DNA of 64,000 nt from Hydrogenophilales bacterium. Lineage in GTDB: Bacteria > Pseudomonadota > Gammaproteobacteria > Burkholderiales > Thiobacillaceae. Both the position numbers and the translations under genes were made by a program. The DNA is taken from positions 16,183-80,182 of the forward strand of contig JAHFRD010000014.1 in assembly GCA_023258975.1 (NCBI GenBank), read 5' to 3'. Below, in pieces: positions 45,411 to 54,514 of this stretch; positions within the stretch are counted from its first letter, which is position 1; each line of letters opens with the position of its first letter. Below the pieces are notes generated by a model that was not told where the DNA came from, made no database searches, and worked only from the letters and a program-made list of their open reading frames with translations.

Positions 45411-45821
45411 ATGTTTAAATCCAAGTGGGTATTCGCTGTCGCCAGCCTGGTTCTGTCCGCCGTGCCGGTTCGTGCCGCGCCTCCGCCCAGCGATATGGAG
45501 GAGGTTGCGCGCGGCATGGCGCAATCGCTCCCGGGCGCCAGGATCGCGGTCGGTCGAGATGGCCAGGGACAGGCGAAATGGGCCGGCATATGGATGGACG
45601 AAAAGCAGGCCTGCGACCAAGGCAGGCTCAACCCGGAAGGGCAACGCATCCTCCAGGCCGCCCAGCGCTACTCGCGCGATAACGGCGCCAGACTGACCTT
45701 GTTCATCCCGCCCGAGAACGAGCCGGCGGTGCGGCGGGAGGTGGCGGAAATCGCGCCGGAAGCGGCGGTCAAGCCCAATGCTCTGATCGGCCGCCACTGC
45801 TATTTGGTCATCGTCAAATAA
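45411..45821 (+). CDS. Small exported protein of unknown function
   Basis: 136 residues. I do not recognise a family. Signal peptide at about residues 1-22 (KWVFAVASLVLSAVPVRAAP). The mature part is ~110 residues with two cysteines (QACDQG and RHCYLV) that could form a disulfide or bind metal, and a basic/acidic helix region. ATG 45411 has agggag spaced correctly (45399-45404); ATG 45405 is the alternative. Eleven bases after the TSUP gene, so probably part of the same transcript. Confidence 0.75.
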   Translation: MFKSKWVFAVASLVLSAVPVRAAPPPSDMEEVARGMAQSLPGARIAVGRDGQGQAKWAGIWMDEKQACDQGRLNPEGQRILQAAQRYSRDNGARLTLFIPPENEPAVRREVAEIAPEAAVKPNALIGRHCYLVIVK

Positions 45822-45830
45822 GGCGACATC

Positions 45831-46145
45831 TTGGAGATCCAGGTCATTTCGCAACACCCGCCCGGCGGCCGCTGCGCCTTGTACGCGGGTTATGCCGAGG
45901 TTCTGGCCCGCCTCTCCGGCGCGCGGGTGGAAGTGGCCTTCACCACGCACCGCGATGCCCACGGCAACGGCTATCCTTCCCTGCTGCTGGATGGCGCGGC
46001 GGTGCCGCCGGCAGATGGCGTGATCCTGATGCCGGCGGACATCCTGGCGGCGCTGTCGATCCAGGGGCTCGATGGCGAATCCCTGATCGGCCTGGCCGAG
46101 GCGCTGGAGGCGCCGCTGGAACGGATGCTGGAAGGCGCGGGATGA
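45831..46145 (+). CDS. Small cytosolic protein of unknown function
   Basis: 104 residues, start TTG 45831 behind a weak aagg. Not recognised. The order beta strand (MEIQVISQH), a Cys-containing helix (GGRCALYAGYAEVLARL), strand (RVEVAFTTH), strand pair (SLLLDGAAVPPADGVIL) and C-terminal helices suggests a thioredoxin- or SelW-like fold; inference. The single Cys14 would be the candidate reactive residue. Nine bases after the exported protein gene. Confidence 0.68.
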   Translation: MEIQVISQHPPGGRCALYAGYAEVLARLSGARVEVAFTTHRDAHGNGYPSLLLDGAAVPPADGVILMPADILAALSIQGLDGESLIGLAEALEAPLERMLEGAG

Positions 46146-46215
46146 ACGCTGCGACGAGTCGGAACCACGCCGGATTTGCTGGCGCCGGTGATTCAACATT
46201 TGCGGAGGAACGGTC

Positions 46216-46632
46216 ATGAACGCGGTCAAGAATGTTTCCATCATGTGTTTCCACGATGAACTCTGCCAAGTCTTCAACGCCATGATGACGGCACTGAGCC
46301 TGCTGCGGCAGGGCGCCAAGGTAACGGTGTTCTTCGGTTCGCGCGGCGTGAACGCGATCCACAAGGACAAGGTGGGCAGTCTGCGATGCCTGCCGGACAT
46401 GCCGGATGTGGGCGAGGCGGTCATGAAGCGCATGGACGAGTTGGATCTGCCCTTGGTGGAAGACCTGTTCTTCATGTTCATTGCCGAAGGCGGCACGGTA
46501 CTGGCCTGCCCCCTCAACGTGCCGCTGTTCGGCATGAGCGAGCGCGATCTGATTGATGGCGCGAAGCTCGCTGACCCCGCCCGCTATTACAAGGACGTGG
46601 TCATTCCGGCGGATATGAACCTGACCTTCTAA
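46216..46632 (+). CDS. DsrE/DsrF-like protein
   Basis: 138 residues. N-terminal VSIMCFHDELCQVFNAMMTA and GAKVTVFFGSRGVNAI, C-terminal EGGTVLACPLNVPLFGMSER: a DsrE-like fold with several cysteines (positions 11, 17, about 58 and 98). The gggaggaac-type RBS (46203-46208) is good. Seventy bases after the TTG-start gene. A role in sulfur trafficking is inferred from family and neighbours. Confidence 0.82.
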   Translation: MNAVKNVSIMCFHDELCQVFNAMMTALSLLRQGAKVTVFFGSRGVNAIHKDKVGSLRCLPDMPDVGEAVMKRMDELDLPLVEDLFFMFIAEGGTVLACPLNVPLFGMSERDLIDGAKLADPARYYKDVVIPADMNLTF

Positions 46633-46662
46633 ACGCGTGAATCGCTCAGTAAAACCGACGTA

Positions 46663-47889
46663 ATGTCGCCCATATCCTCGTCCTTGCCCTTGCCCTTGCC
46701 CATGCCCTTGCCCTCCTCCCGCCGCAACGTTTCGATCCTGGTTCTGGGCCAGGCCTTGATGCTTTCCACCGCCGTCCTGGCCATGACGCTGGGCGCGATC
46801 CTGGGCGCCACGCTCGCCCCGGACAAGGGGCTGGCGACGCTGCCCATCGCCGCCCTGGTGGTCGGCACCGCCATCGCCTCGCTGCCGGCGGCCATGCTCA
46901 TGCGCAAGCGGGGACGCCGCTTTGCCTTCCTGCTCGGCGCGCTGCTGGGCATCGGCGGCAGCCTGTTGTGCGCGCTGGCGCTGCGCGAGGGCTCGTTCGT
47001 CCTCTTCATCGCCGGGCACGTCTTGCTCGGCGCCTATCAGGGCTTCGCCAATTACTACCGCTTCGCGGCAGTCGAGGCCGCCGGCCCCCTCTATGCCGGA
47101 AAAGCGATTTCCCTGGTGGTGGCCGGTGGCGTGGTCGCAGCCTTCCTCGGCCCGCAACTCGGGCTATGGGGGCGCGACTGGATCGGCGGCCCGTTGTTCG
47201 TCGGCTCCTACCTGGCGCAAGGCGGCTTGAGCCTGATTGCCCTGATCCTGCTCTCCCGCCTCGACCTTCCCAACCTCGTCGTCGCGCAAGGTGGTTCCGC
47301 TCGCCCACTCCGCGAGATACTGGGCCAGCCCACCCTTCAGGTCTCGGTCTTCGGCGCCGCCATCGGCTATGCCGTCATGATTATGGTCATGACCGCGACC
47401 CCCTTGGCGATTCTGGGCTGCGGCCTGCCGGGAACCAGCGTGGCGCCGGTCATCCAATGGCATGTGGTGGGCATGTTCGCGCCGTCCTTCTTCACCGGCG
47501 CCCTGATCAAGCGCCACGGCGCGCCACGCATCATGCAAGTGGGTTTCATCCTGCTGCTGGCGCACGTTGCCGTGGCGCTATCCGGCGTTGAATTCCTGCA
47601 TTTCCTGTCGGCCCTGATCTTTCTGGGCATCGGCTGGAACTTCGCCTTCATCGGCGGCACCACCTTGCTGACCCAGACCTACCTGCCTGCGGAGCAAATG
47701 CGGGTGCAGGCGGTCAATGAATTCACCATCTTCGGCCTGGTGGCCCTGGCCACGCTCTCGGCTGGCTGGCTCTACGACCGCTTCGGCTGGATCCCCCTGA
47801 ACCTGGCGGTGGTGCCGCTGTTATGCGCCGCGCTGCTGGCGACGATCGGCATCGAGCGGCGACTGCGCTTGGCGGCCACGCCAGCCTGA
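46663..47889 (+). CDS. MFS transporter with Leu-Pro repeat N terminus
   Basis: 408 residues, 12 hydrophobic segments in MFS order; conserved loop KRGRRFAFLLGALLGIGGS, and ANYYRFAAVEAA in the fourth helix region. The N terminus SSLPLPLPMPLPSS is encoded by a hexanucleotide repeat (46682-46711). An internal ATG at 46702, inside the repeat, could be the true start. Substrate unknown. Thirty bases after the DsrE-like gene; likely last gene of the TSUP operon. Confidence 0.82.
   Translation: MSPISSSLPLPLPMPLPSSRRNVSILVLGQALMLSTAVLAMTLGAILGATLAPDKGLATLPIAALVVGTAIASLPAAMLMRKRGRRFAFLLGALLGIGGSLLCALALREGSFVLFIAGHVLLGAYQGFANYYRFAAVEAAGPLYAGKAISLVVAGGVVAAFLGPQLGLWGRDWIGGPLFVGSYLAQGGLSLIALILLSRLDLPNLVVAQGGSARPLREILGQPTLQVSVFGAAIGYAVMIMVMTATPLAILGCGLPGTSVAPVIQWHVVGMFAPSFFTGALIKRHGAPRIMQVGFILLLAHVAVALSGVEFLHFLSALIFLGIGWNFAFIGGTTLLTQTYLPAEQMRVQAVNEFTIFGLVALATLSAGWLYDRFGWIPLNLAVVPLLCAALLATIGIERRLRLAATPA
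46682..46711. repeat. Hexanucleotide tandem repeat (ccttgc)5 in the MFS gene start
   Basis: Five consecutive ccttgc units, the fourth degenerate (ccatgc), encode alternating Leu-Pro. A change in copy number would alter length by two residues without shifting frame; the degenerate unit supplies an in-frame ATG. Confidence 0.85.
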
Positions 47890-47922
47890 AACCACACGGA
47901 TCATCCTGGAAACGGCAGTTGA

Positions 47923-48111
47923 ACGCGCCCGCTGGTGCGTCCGGGCGGGTGGCTGGCGCGAAGCGCTTATTTGCAACTGAGCGCAGCGGGCCGGGGCCGC
48001 AAGGATAAGCAGGGAATTGGCCGCCGTCTTTTGGCGGCTTAGTCCTTCGCTTAGTAGTTTCATCAGGAGCGACAAAGCCAGACGCCCGCCCGGACGCACC
48101 AGCGGGCGCGT
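47923..48111. repeat. 189-bp element bounded by 27-bp perfect inverted repeats
   Basis: Left arm 47923-47949 starts acgcgcccgctggtgcgtcc and its exact complement is at 48085-48111. The interior carries the hairpin repeat copy A (47982-48052). Together with 48112-48161 this fills the 307-bp gap between the MFS gene and the periplasmic rhodanese; no gene is seen in the gap. It could be a small mobile unit or a large cruciform/attenuator; no target duplication is evident. Confidence 0.75.
47982..48052. repeat. Dispersed hairpin repeat, copy A
   Basis: About 71 bp from cgcagcgggccggggccgca through gccgccgtcttttggcggc to ccttcgcttag. Almost identical to 63809-63881, differing at a few bases. Contains the stem gccgcc/ggcggc nested in an imperfect longer stem (taagc...gctta). 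Confidence 0.88.
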
Positions 48112-48161
48112 AGCGGGCTCACCCAATGGGTGCCAGATTGCGCATTAGCCGAGGTAGACCT

Positions 48162-48200
48162 GTAGCGCCGGCCTACCCCTTGCGGGTGCGCCGGCGCTAC
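48162..48200. repeat. Dispersed palindromic repeat, copy 3, forming a hairpin over a stop codon
   Basis: gtagcgccggc (48162-48172) and its exact complement (48190-48200) flank a 17-base loop. The core matches the repeats at 8796-8819 and 40968-40991. The right arm contains the TAG stop of the leftward rhodanese gene (48197-48199), so the hairpin forms at the end of that message. Confidence 0.85.
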
Positions 48201-48613
48201 CTATTTGCCTTGACTTTCCAGCCCTCGTAGCCGTCCTGCAAGACCTTCACGTTGTCGTATCCCAGCAGGCGCAGGGCGAACACCGCCTGGGCGGAGAGCG
48301 TGCCGGTATTGCAGTAGATCAGCACCATGCGGTCTTTCGGCAGTTCGCCGCGCCGCGCCACCGCCCGCCGCCATTCGATGTTGATCGCGCCGGGGATGTG
48401 GCCTTTGTCGAATTGCGCGGCGTCGCGGGCATCCACCACGAACACGTTTTTCCAGTCCTCGGCGGGAATCTGTTCCGGCCAGATCAGGCTGCTGCCGTAT
48501 TCAGTGAAGTCCAGGTATTCCTCGATGGCTTTCACCACCACGGGGTTTTCAGCGGCGGGCGCGGCGATGGGAACGGCGAGAGCAATGGAAAGCAGCAGGG
48601 GACGCAAAATCAT
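48197..48613 (-). CDS. Periplasmic rhodanese-like protein
   Basis: 138 residues. Signal peptide (about 1-20, LLLSIALAVPIAAPAAE), then a single rhodanese domain: VVDARDAAQFDKGHIPGAIN and active-site loop LIYCNTGTLSAQ with the catalytic Cys. The location suggests sulfur transfer in the periplasm. Its stop codon lies within a dispersed hairpin repeat. The 125 bp upstream (48614-48738) separate it from the fic stop; no gene is seen there. Confidence 0.88.
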   Translation of the reverse strand: MILRPLLLSIALAVPIAAPAAENPVVVKAIEEYLDFTEYGSSLIWPEQIPAEDWKNVFVVDARDAAQFDKGHIPGAINIEWRRAVARRGELPKDRMVLIYCNTGTLSAQAVFALRLLGYDNVKVLQDGYEGWKVKANR

Positions 48614-48738
48614 GGGGAAGTCCTTTCGTGAGGGTCAATCGTCCGTTGGATTCAACCGGAGCAGGGTTTCTTCGGAGAACAGGGCAACCAGCAGGCCGGA
48701 GACAAACATCGCCCCACCCACCAATTTTGGGGGGCTCG

Positions 48739-49941
48739 TTAATCCCCGGCGTCCGGCGCCTTGGCGTCCTTGGGCTTCACAAAGCCCGGCCACAGCCGGT
48801 TCTCGGCGTCGAGGTAGACCAGTTCCATTTCCCGCAGACGATGCAGGTCACGCTGGCGCGTCTTCGGATTGAGCTTGAGGTAGAGGCTCGTATACCAGGG
48901 GGCTTGCCGTATCGTCTCCAGCGGTAACGGACGGCCTTTGTCCAGCAGTTGGGAAGCGATGGTGTACTGCCGGGCGTTGATGCGCTTGTCGTCCAGCGCC
49001 CGGCGGATGTTGCTCTCGTAAAGCAGCATGGCGATGATCCGGTTGACCCGGTCATGCAAGACGTTGATGGTCTGGCGCATCCCGTCAAGGTGGAACTCGA
49101 CAAACGGTTGGTTGGGCGCGGCTTGCTTCTTGTCCGCAGCCTTGCGGCAGATGTTGAACAGGGTGAAGTAGGCGTCGATATTCGTCAGGTAATGACGGGC
49201 CAAGGCAAATGGGGCGTAGCGGTAACCCGCCGCTTGCAGAAGCGTGGCCTCGATGACCCGGCCCACACGGCCATTGCCATCCCAGAAGGGGTGAATCTGT
49301 TCGTAATAGAGGTGGATGAGCGGTGCCCGGATCAAGGCGGGGAGGCCCGCCTGTTCCAGCGTGCCATGCCAGTCGATGAGGGCGTCGAGCAAGCGCTGGA
49401 TATCCTGGCCGTACTGGGGGGGCTTGTAACGGCCGCCGTGGGCCTCGTCCCCGACGTAGGTGACGCGGTCTTTGGGGTTGTCTCGAATCGCGCCAGGGTG
49501 GTTGTCCGGGTGGGGAATTCCCTGGGTGATCAGGCGGTGCGCCTCAAGGATGAATTCCCGGTTCAAGGTCCAGCCGGGCGTGCGCGCGGCGCGTTGCGAC
49601 AGATCGTAGGCGGCTTTGATATTGACGGCGCGTTGCTGTTCCACCTCCTTGACGGTGGCGGGGTCGAGCGCCAGCACGCTGGCGGTTTCGTCTTCGCTGA
49701 GCGTGCCGCCCTCGATGGTGTTGGTGCCGAACACGCTGCTGACCACGACCTCGCGCTCAAGTTGGCTGGCCACCTGGGACAGCGGCGAGGCGATGAAGCG
49801 CTCGTGGGCGTCCTCGACGCGCTGGAGCAGTAATTCGATCTGGCCCGGGTTGATGCCGGTCTGGAAGACGAAAGGGCCGAAGCGCCGGGTTTCCACACGA
49901 CACGTCAAGGCGGAGAGATCGGCGGGAGTCTTGATGTCCAT
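48739..49941 (-). CDS. Fic-family protein (AMPylator type, class II-like)
   Basis: 400 residues. Complete Fic motif HPFWDGNGRVGR at residues 217-228, with the catalytic His. The inhibitory motif (S/T)xxxE(G/N) is present as TNTIEG at 73-78, N-terminal to the Fic core, the class II arrangement. A winged-helix-like C-terminal domain (about 300-400, RQYTIASQLLDKGRPL, SLYLKLNPKTRQRDLHRL) could bind nucleic acid. No partner antitoxin gene is adjacent. The upstream 49942-50020 is markedly AT-rich. The stop codon lies in a 12-bp sequence matching the MITE end at 5228. Confidence 0.9.
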   Translation of the reverse strand: MDIKTPADLSALTCRVETRRFGPFVFQTGINPGQIELLLQRVEDAHERFIASPLSQVASQLEREVVVSSVFGTNTIEGGTLSEDETASVLALDPATVKEVEQQRAVNIKAAYDLSQRAARTPGWTLNREFILEAHRLITQGIPHPDNHPGAIRDNPKDRVTYVGDEAHGGRYKPPQYGQDIQRLLDALIDWHGTLEQAGLPALIRAPLIHLYYEQIHPFWDGNGRVGRVIEATLLQAAGYRYAPFALARHYLTNIDAYFTLFNICRKAADKKQAAPNQPFVEFHLDGMRQTINVLHDRVNRIIAMLLYESNIRRALDDKRINARQYTIASQLLDKGRPLPLETIRQAPWYTSLYLKLNPKTRQRDLHRLREMELVYLDAENRLWPGFVKPKDAKAPDAGD

Positions 49942-50140
49942 CAGAATGTCCAGTCGTTAACTATCAACATAAATAACATTATCAATATGATACTGCTATT
50001 TACTGTTTTGTCGTGTCACGAATAATGTCCACTTGATGTTCCGTCATGACTCGTAGACCACCTCCGCTCGCTACCTGGCTTCCTCGTCGCGACGGCGGAT
50101 AAACGGCAATAATCCTGGAAACTTTTTTCCCGGCCATCGC

Positions 50141-50710
50141 ATGAATTCCAGATCGTTTGTCCTATGCGCGGCGGCGCTCTCCGTGTTATCGAGCATCCAG
50201 GCCATAGCCGCGCAGACCGAAAAAAATGACCCCGATACCGGTGCGACCACCTGGGAAACCCACGCCCACGGTGTCACCCTATCGCTCACCCAGATTTTTC
50301 CCGACGCGGCGCGGGCGTTTTATCTCAATCGCGGTTTCCCGCCGGAGGCGGCGGAACGCTATGCCACCAGTTGTGTATTCATGACGGTGCTGCGTAACGA
50401 TGCCGCGCCCGGCGAGATGAATTTTCAGCTGGCGGACTGGACCGTGCGCGGCGGGGGCCGGGAAAGGCCACCCCACTCCGTCGCGGAATGGGCGGCGCTT
50501 TGGCGAGAGCGCGGGCTCACGCAAGCGGCACAGATCGCCTTCCGCTGGGCGCAGTTCCCGCCTGAACAGGAATACGCCGTCGGCGAGTGGAACCAGGGCA
50601 TGCTGACCACCGGCCTGCCGCCCGGCGGCCGTTTCGATCTGATCGCCCGCTGGACTGTGGCGGGCAGGATCCATGAAGGGAAACTTGAAAATGTCGTTTG
50701 TGCGCGCTGA
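50141..50710 (+). CDS. Exported protein of unknown function
   Basis: 189 residues. Signal peptide about 1-23 (FVLCAAALSVLSSIQAIAAQ). Mature part contains HGVTLSLTQIFPDAARAFYL, a central Cys (SCVFMTVLRN) and a terminal Cys (NVVCAR), with beta-sheet-like stretches. I do not recognise a family. The next gene encodes an exported TlpA-like thioredoxin starting eight bases after its stop, so the two are probably partners in the periplasm; the two cysteines may be its substrate. Inference. Confidence 0.78.
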   Translation: MNSRSFVLCAAALSVLSSIQAIAAQTEKNDPDTGATTWETHAHGVTLSLTQIFPDAARAFYLNRGFPPEAAERYATSCVFMTVLRNDAAPGEMNFQLADWTVRGGGRERPPHSVAEWAALWRERGLTQAAQIAFRWAQFPPEQEYAVGEWNQGMLTTGLPPGGRFDLIARWTVAGRIHEGKLENVVCAR

Positions 50711-50717
50711 ATCCGGA

Positions 50718-51251
50718 ATGAAGCGGTGTCTGTTCGCTCTCCTGCTGGCCTGTGCCTCGCCCCACCCCGCCGTGGCCGCCGATCCGCCGCCGTTGACCCA
50801 CGGCCTCACCACAATTACCGAACCCAGGCCCGCGCCGGCGCTGCGCCTCACCGACCTGGACGGCGGGATGCGCGACCTCGCCGATCTCAAGGGCAAGCTG
50901 GTGGTGGTCAACTTCTGGGCCACCTGGTGCCCGCCCTGCCGCCGCGAGATGCCTTCACTGGAACGCCTCAACCGGCAACTTCAAGGGCGTGGACTGGCGG
51001 TGCTGGCGGTGGACGTGGGCGAGGACGCCGACACGGTGTTCGCCTTCACCGGCCAACTGGAACCGGCTCCCACTTTCCCTCTGCTGCTCGACCGCGACTC
51101 TGCGGCCCTGTCGCGCTGGAAGATCAAGGGGCTGCCCACCACCTTCATCATCGACCCGCGAGGCCAGGTGATTTTCCGCGCCGTGGGTGGCCGTGAGTTC
51201 GATCACGAGTCGGTGGTCGGCCAATTGCTGCCGCTTTTGCCAAACCCTTAG
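50718..51251 (+). CDS. TlpA-like periplasmic thioredoxin
   Basis: 177 residues. Signal peptide about 1-21, then a thioredoxin fold with VVVNFWATWCPPCRREMPSL (active Cys71 and Cys74) and the cis-Pro stretch KGLPTTFIIDPRGQ. TlpA/ResA proteins reduce disulfides in the periplasm, for example in cytochrome c or oxidase maturation. Frame extends upstream to 50673 with an alternative ATG at 50691; ATG 50718 gives the cleanest signal peptide. Convergent with dsrA. Confidence 0.9.
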   Translation: MKRCLFALLLACASPHPAVAADPPPLTHGLTTITEPRPAPALRLTDLDGGMRDLADLKGKLVVVNFWATWCPPCRREMPSLERLNRQLQGRGLAVLAVDVGEDADTVFAFTGQLEPAPTFPLLLDRDSAALSRWKIKGLPTTFIIDPRGQVIFRAVGGREFDHESVVGQLLPLLPNP

Positions 51252-51305
51252 CAAAACCCCTGACGAAACGCCGAATCGCTCATTACGCGGGCGGGACGAG
51301 CCCGC

Positions 51306-52628
51306 TCAGGCCGCCATCCGCGCGGGCTCTTCGCCCTGGATTTTCGCCTTCCGTTCAAACCACCTTGCCGCTTCCTCATCCCAGCCGTCCATGCGCGCGT
51401 AGGGGTTGGTGCGCGGGTTGGAGATCATGTTCGGATCGACTTCCAGGCCGAGGCCTTCGAGGAAGTTGACCAGACCGATGCGTTCGATCATTTCTCCGGT
51501 GCGCTCGTGGTCAAGGGCGTTTTCGGCGAAGAAATCAAGCACGCTGCGGGCGAGGTCGTTGAGCTTCTCGAAATCCGCGTCGCTCTCCAGTTTCATGAAG
51601 GGAATGATTACGGTGCCCATTGTGGAGCCGATCTTCAGCACACTTTTACCGCCGATCAGGATGGTCACACCCTTGTCCATGCCGGGCAGCAGCGCGCCGG
51701 GCATGACGTTGAGGCAGTGCATGCAGCGCACGCAGTTATGGTTGTCGATGGCCATTTCGGTATCCAGGCCGACCCGCAACACGGATTCGTGCCGCTTCGC
51801 CGGAGTACCGACATCGCGCAGGGTGATTGCCTTGGTCGGGCACAGGCTCACCACCATGTTCACCAGGTCGTTCATGCCGTGGCTGTCCATCCAGTCCTTG
51901 GCGAGGGTCTCGTTGGTGCGGATGTTGTCGCGCCAGGTGCCGATGGTGGCCATGTCGGAACGCTGGATGGAGTTCACGCAGTCGTTCGGACACCCGGAAA
52001 ACTTGAATTTGAACTTGTAAGGCAGGCTGGGCCGATGCATGTCGTCCAGGTTGCCGTTGATGACGGTACGCAACGCGCGCGCCTCGTCGTAGTTGGACAT
52101 CTCGCAGCGCGCCGCGCCGACGCAGGACATCGAGGTACGCAGGGCGGGGCCGGCGCCACCGAGATCGAAGCCCAGAGTATTGAACCGGTCGAACGCGGTC
52201 TGCACGTCCTTGGAGTGGATGCCCTGAAACATGATGTCGCCGGACTGGCCGTGGAACGCGATCAGGCCGGAACCGCCGGATTCCACCCAGGCATCGCACA
52301 GGTTGCGCAGCAAATCGGCGCTGTAGTGCATGCCGGCCGGCGGCTGCACGCGGAAGGTATGGAACTCCGCCGCCTCGGGAAACAACGGCCTTCCCGCTTG
52401 ATCCTTGAGTTCGGTAAAACGCGGAATGATCCCGGCGCCATAGCCGATCACCCCCACCGTGCCGCCCTTCCAATAACCTTTGCGGTCTTCGTAAGAACGT
52501 TCCAGTTGGCCGAGCAGGTCGGCCATCATCGGTTTCTCTTGCGCCAGGCGCTTGAGCCCGGTGACGAAGGAGGGCCACGGGCCGGTTTCCAACTGATCCA
52601 GAAGGGGGGTGTCGGGCAGGGTATTCAT
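51306..52628 (-). CDS. dsrA: Dissimilatory sulfite reductase alpha subunit, no adjacent dsrB
   Basis: 440 residues, the usual DsrA length. N-terminal TPLLDQLETGPWPSFVTGLK and the shared PYKFKFKFSGC and SDMATIGTWRDNIR regions are DsrA-like. Siroheme/[4Fe-4S] cysteines are present as C169-x5-C175 and C213-x3-C217; a ferredoxin insert has C263, C299, C302, C305. After C175 the usual acidic-aromatic ACY stretch is replaced by MSNYDEA, so it is somewhat divergent. In sulfur oxidisers DsrAB runs in reverse, oxidising persulfide sulfur. dsrB is not next to it: prfC lies upstream and a convergent tlpA downstream. Confidence 0.88.
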   Translation of the reverse strand: MNTLPDTPLLDQLETGPWPSFVTGLKRLAQEKPMMADLLGQLERSYEDRKGYWKGGTVGVIGYGAGIIPRFTELKDQAGRPLFPEAAEFHTFRVQPPAGMHYSADLLRNLCDAWVESGGSGLIAFHGQSGDIMFQGIHSKDVQTAFDRFNTLGFDLGGAGPALRTSMSCVGAARCEMSNYDEARALRTVINGNLDDMHRPSLPYKFKFKFSGCPNDCVNSIQRSDMATIGTWRDNIRTNETLAKDWMDSHGMNDLVNMVVSLCPTKAITLRDVGTPAKRHESVLRVGLDTEMAIDNHNCVRCMHCLNVMPGALLPGMDKGVTILIGGKSVLKIGSTMGTVIIPFMKLESDADFEKLNDLARSVLDFFAENALDHERTGEMIERIGLVNFLEGLGLEVDPNMISNPRTNPYARMDGWDEEAARWFERKAKIQGEEPARMAA

Positions 52629-52749
52629 GAGTCATCCTCCAGAGGTGGGATGCCCATAGCATAGCAAATTACTCGACTATTAAAACCACCCCCAGGGTAA
52701 GGCCGAGGGCGCGATGGCGGGGGTTCGCTGAGAACGTCGCCCGCGCCGT

Positions 52750-54417
<1,668 letters not shown>

Positions 54418-54514
54418 GACGAACTCCTGGGTACTGCGGGCAAAAGGGCCGCCATGATAGCGAATCCCTCTTTCCCTTGCCGGCCGCGCCGTGCCCCTCT
54501 TCAGAAAAACGGGC

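Noticed and set aside
48732..48743. 12-bp match (gggctcgttaat) to the terminal repeat of the pyrH-frr element, overlapping the fic stop codon
   Set aside because: Only the outermost 12 bases match, the sequence then diverges into fic coding sequence, and no second end is found nearby. It is too little to call another element.
51287..51305. gcgggc/gcccgc stem between the convergent tlpA and dsrA as a terminator
   Set aside because: The six-pair stem has no T run on either side, so it is not a convincing rho-independent terminator.
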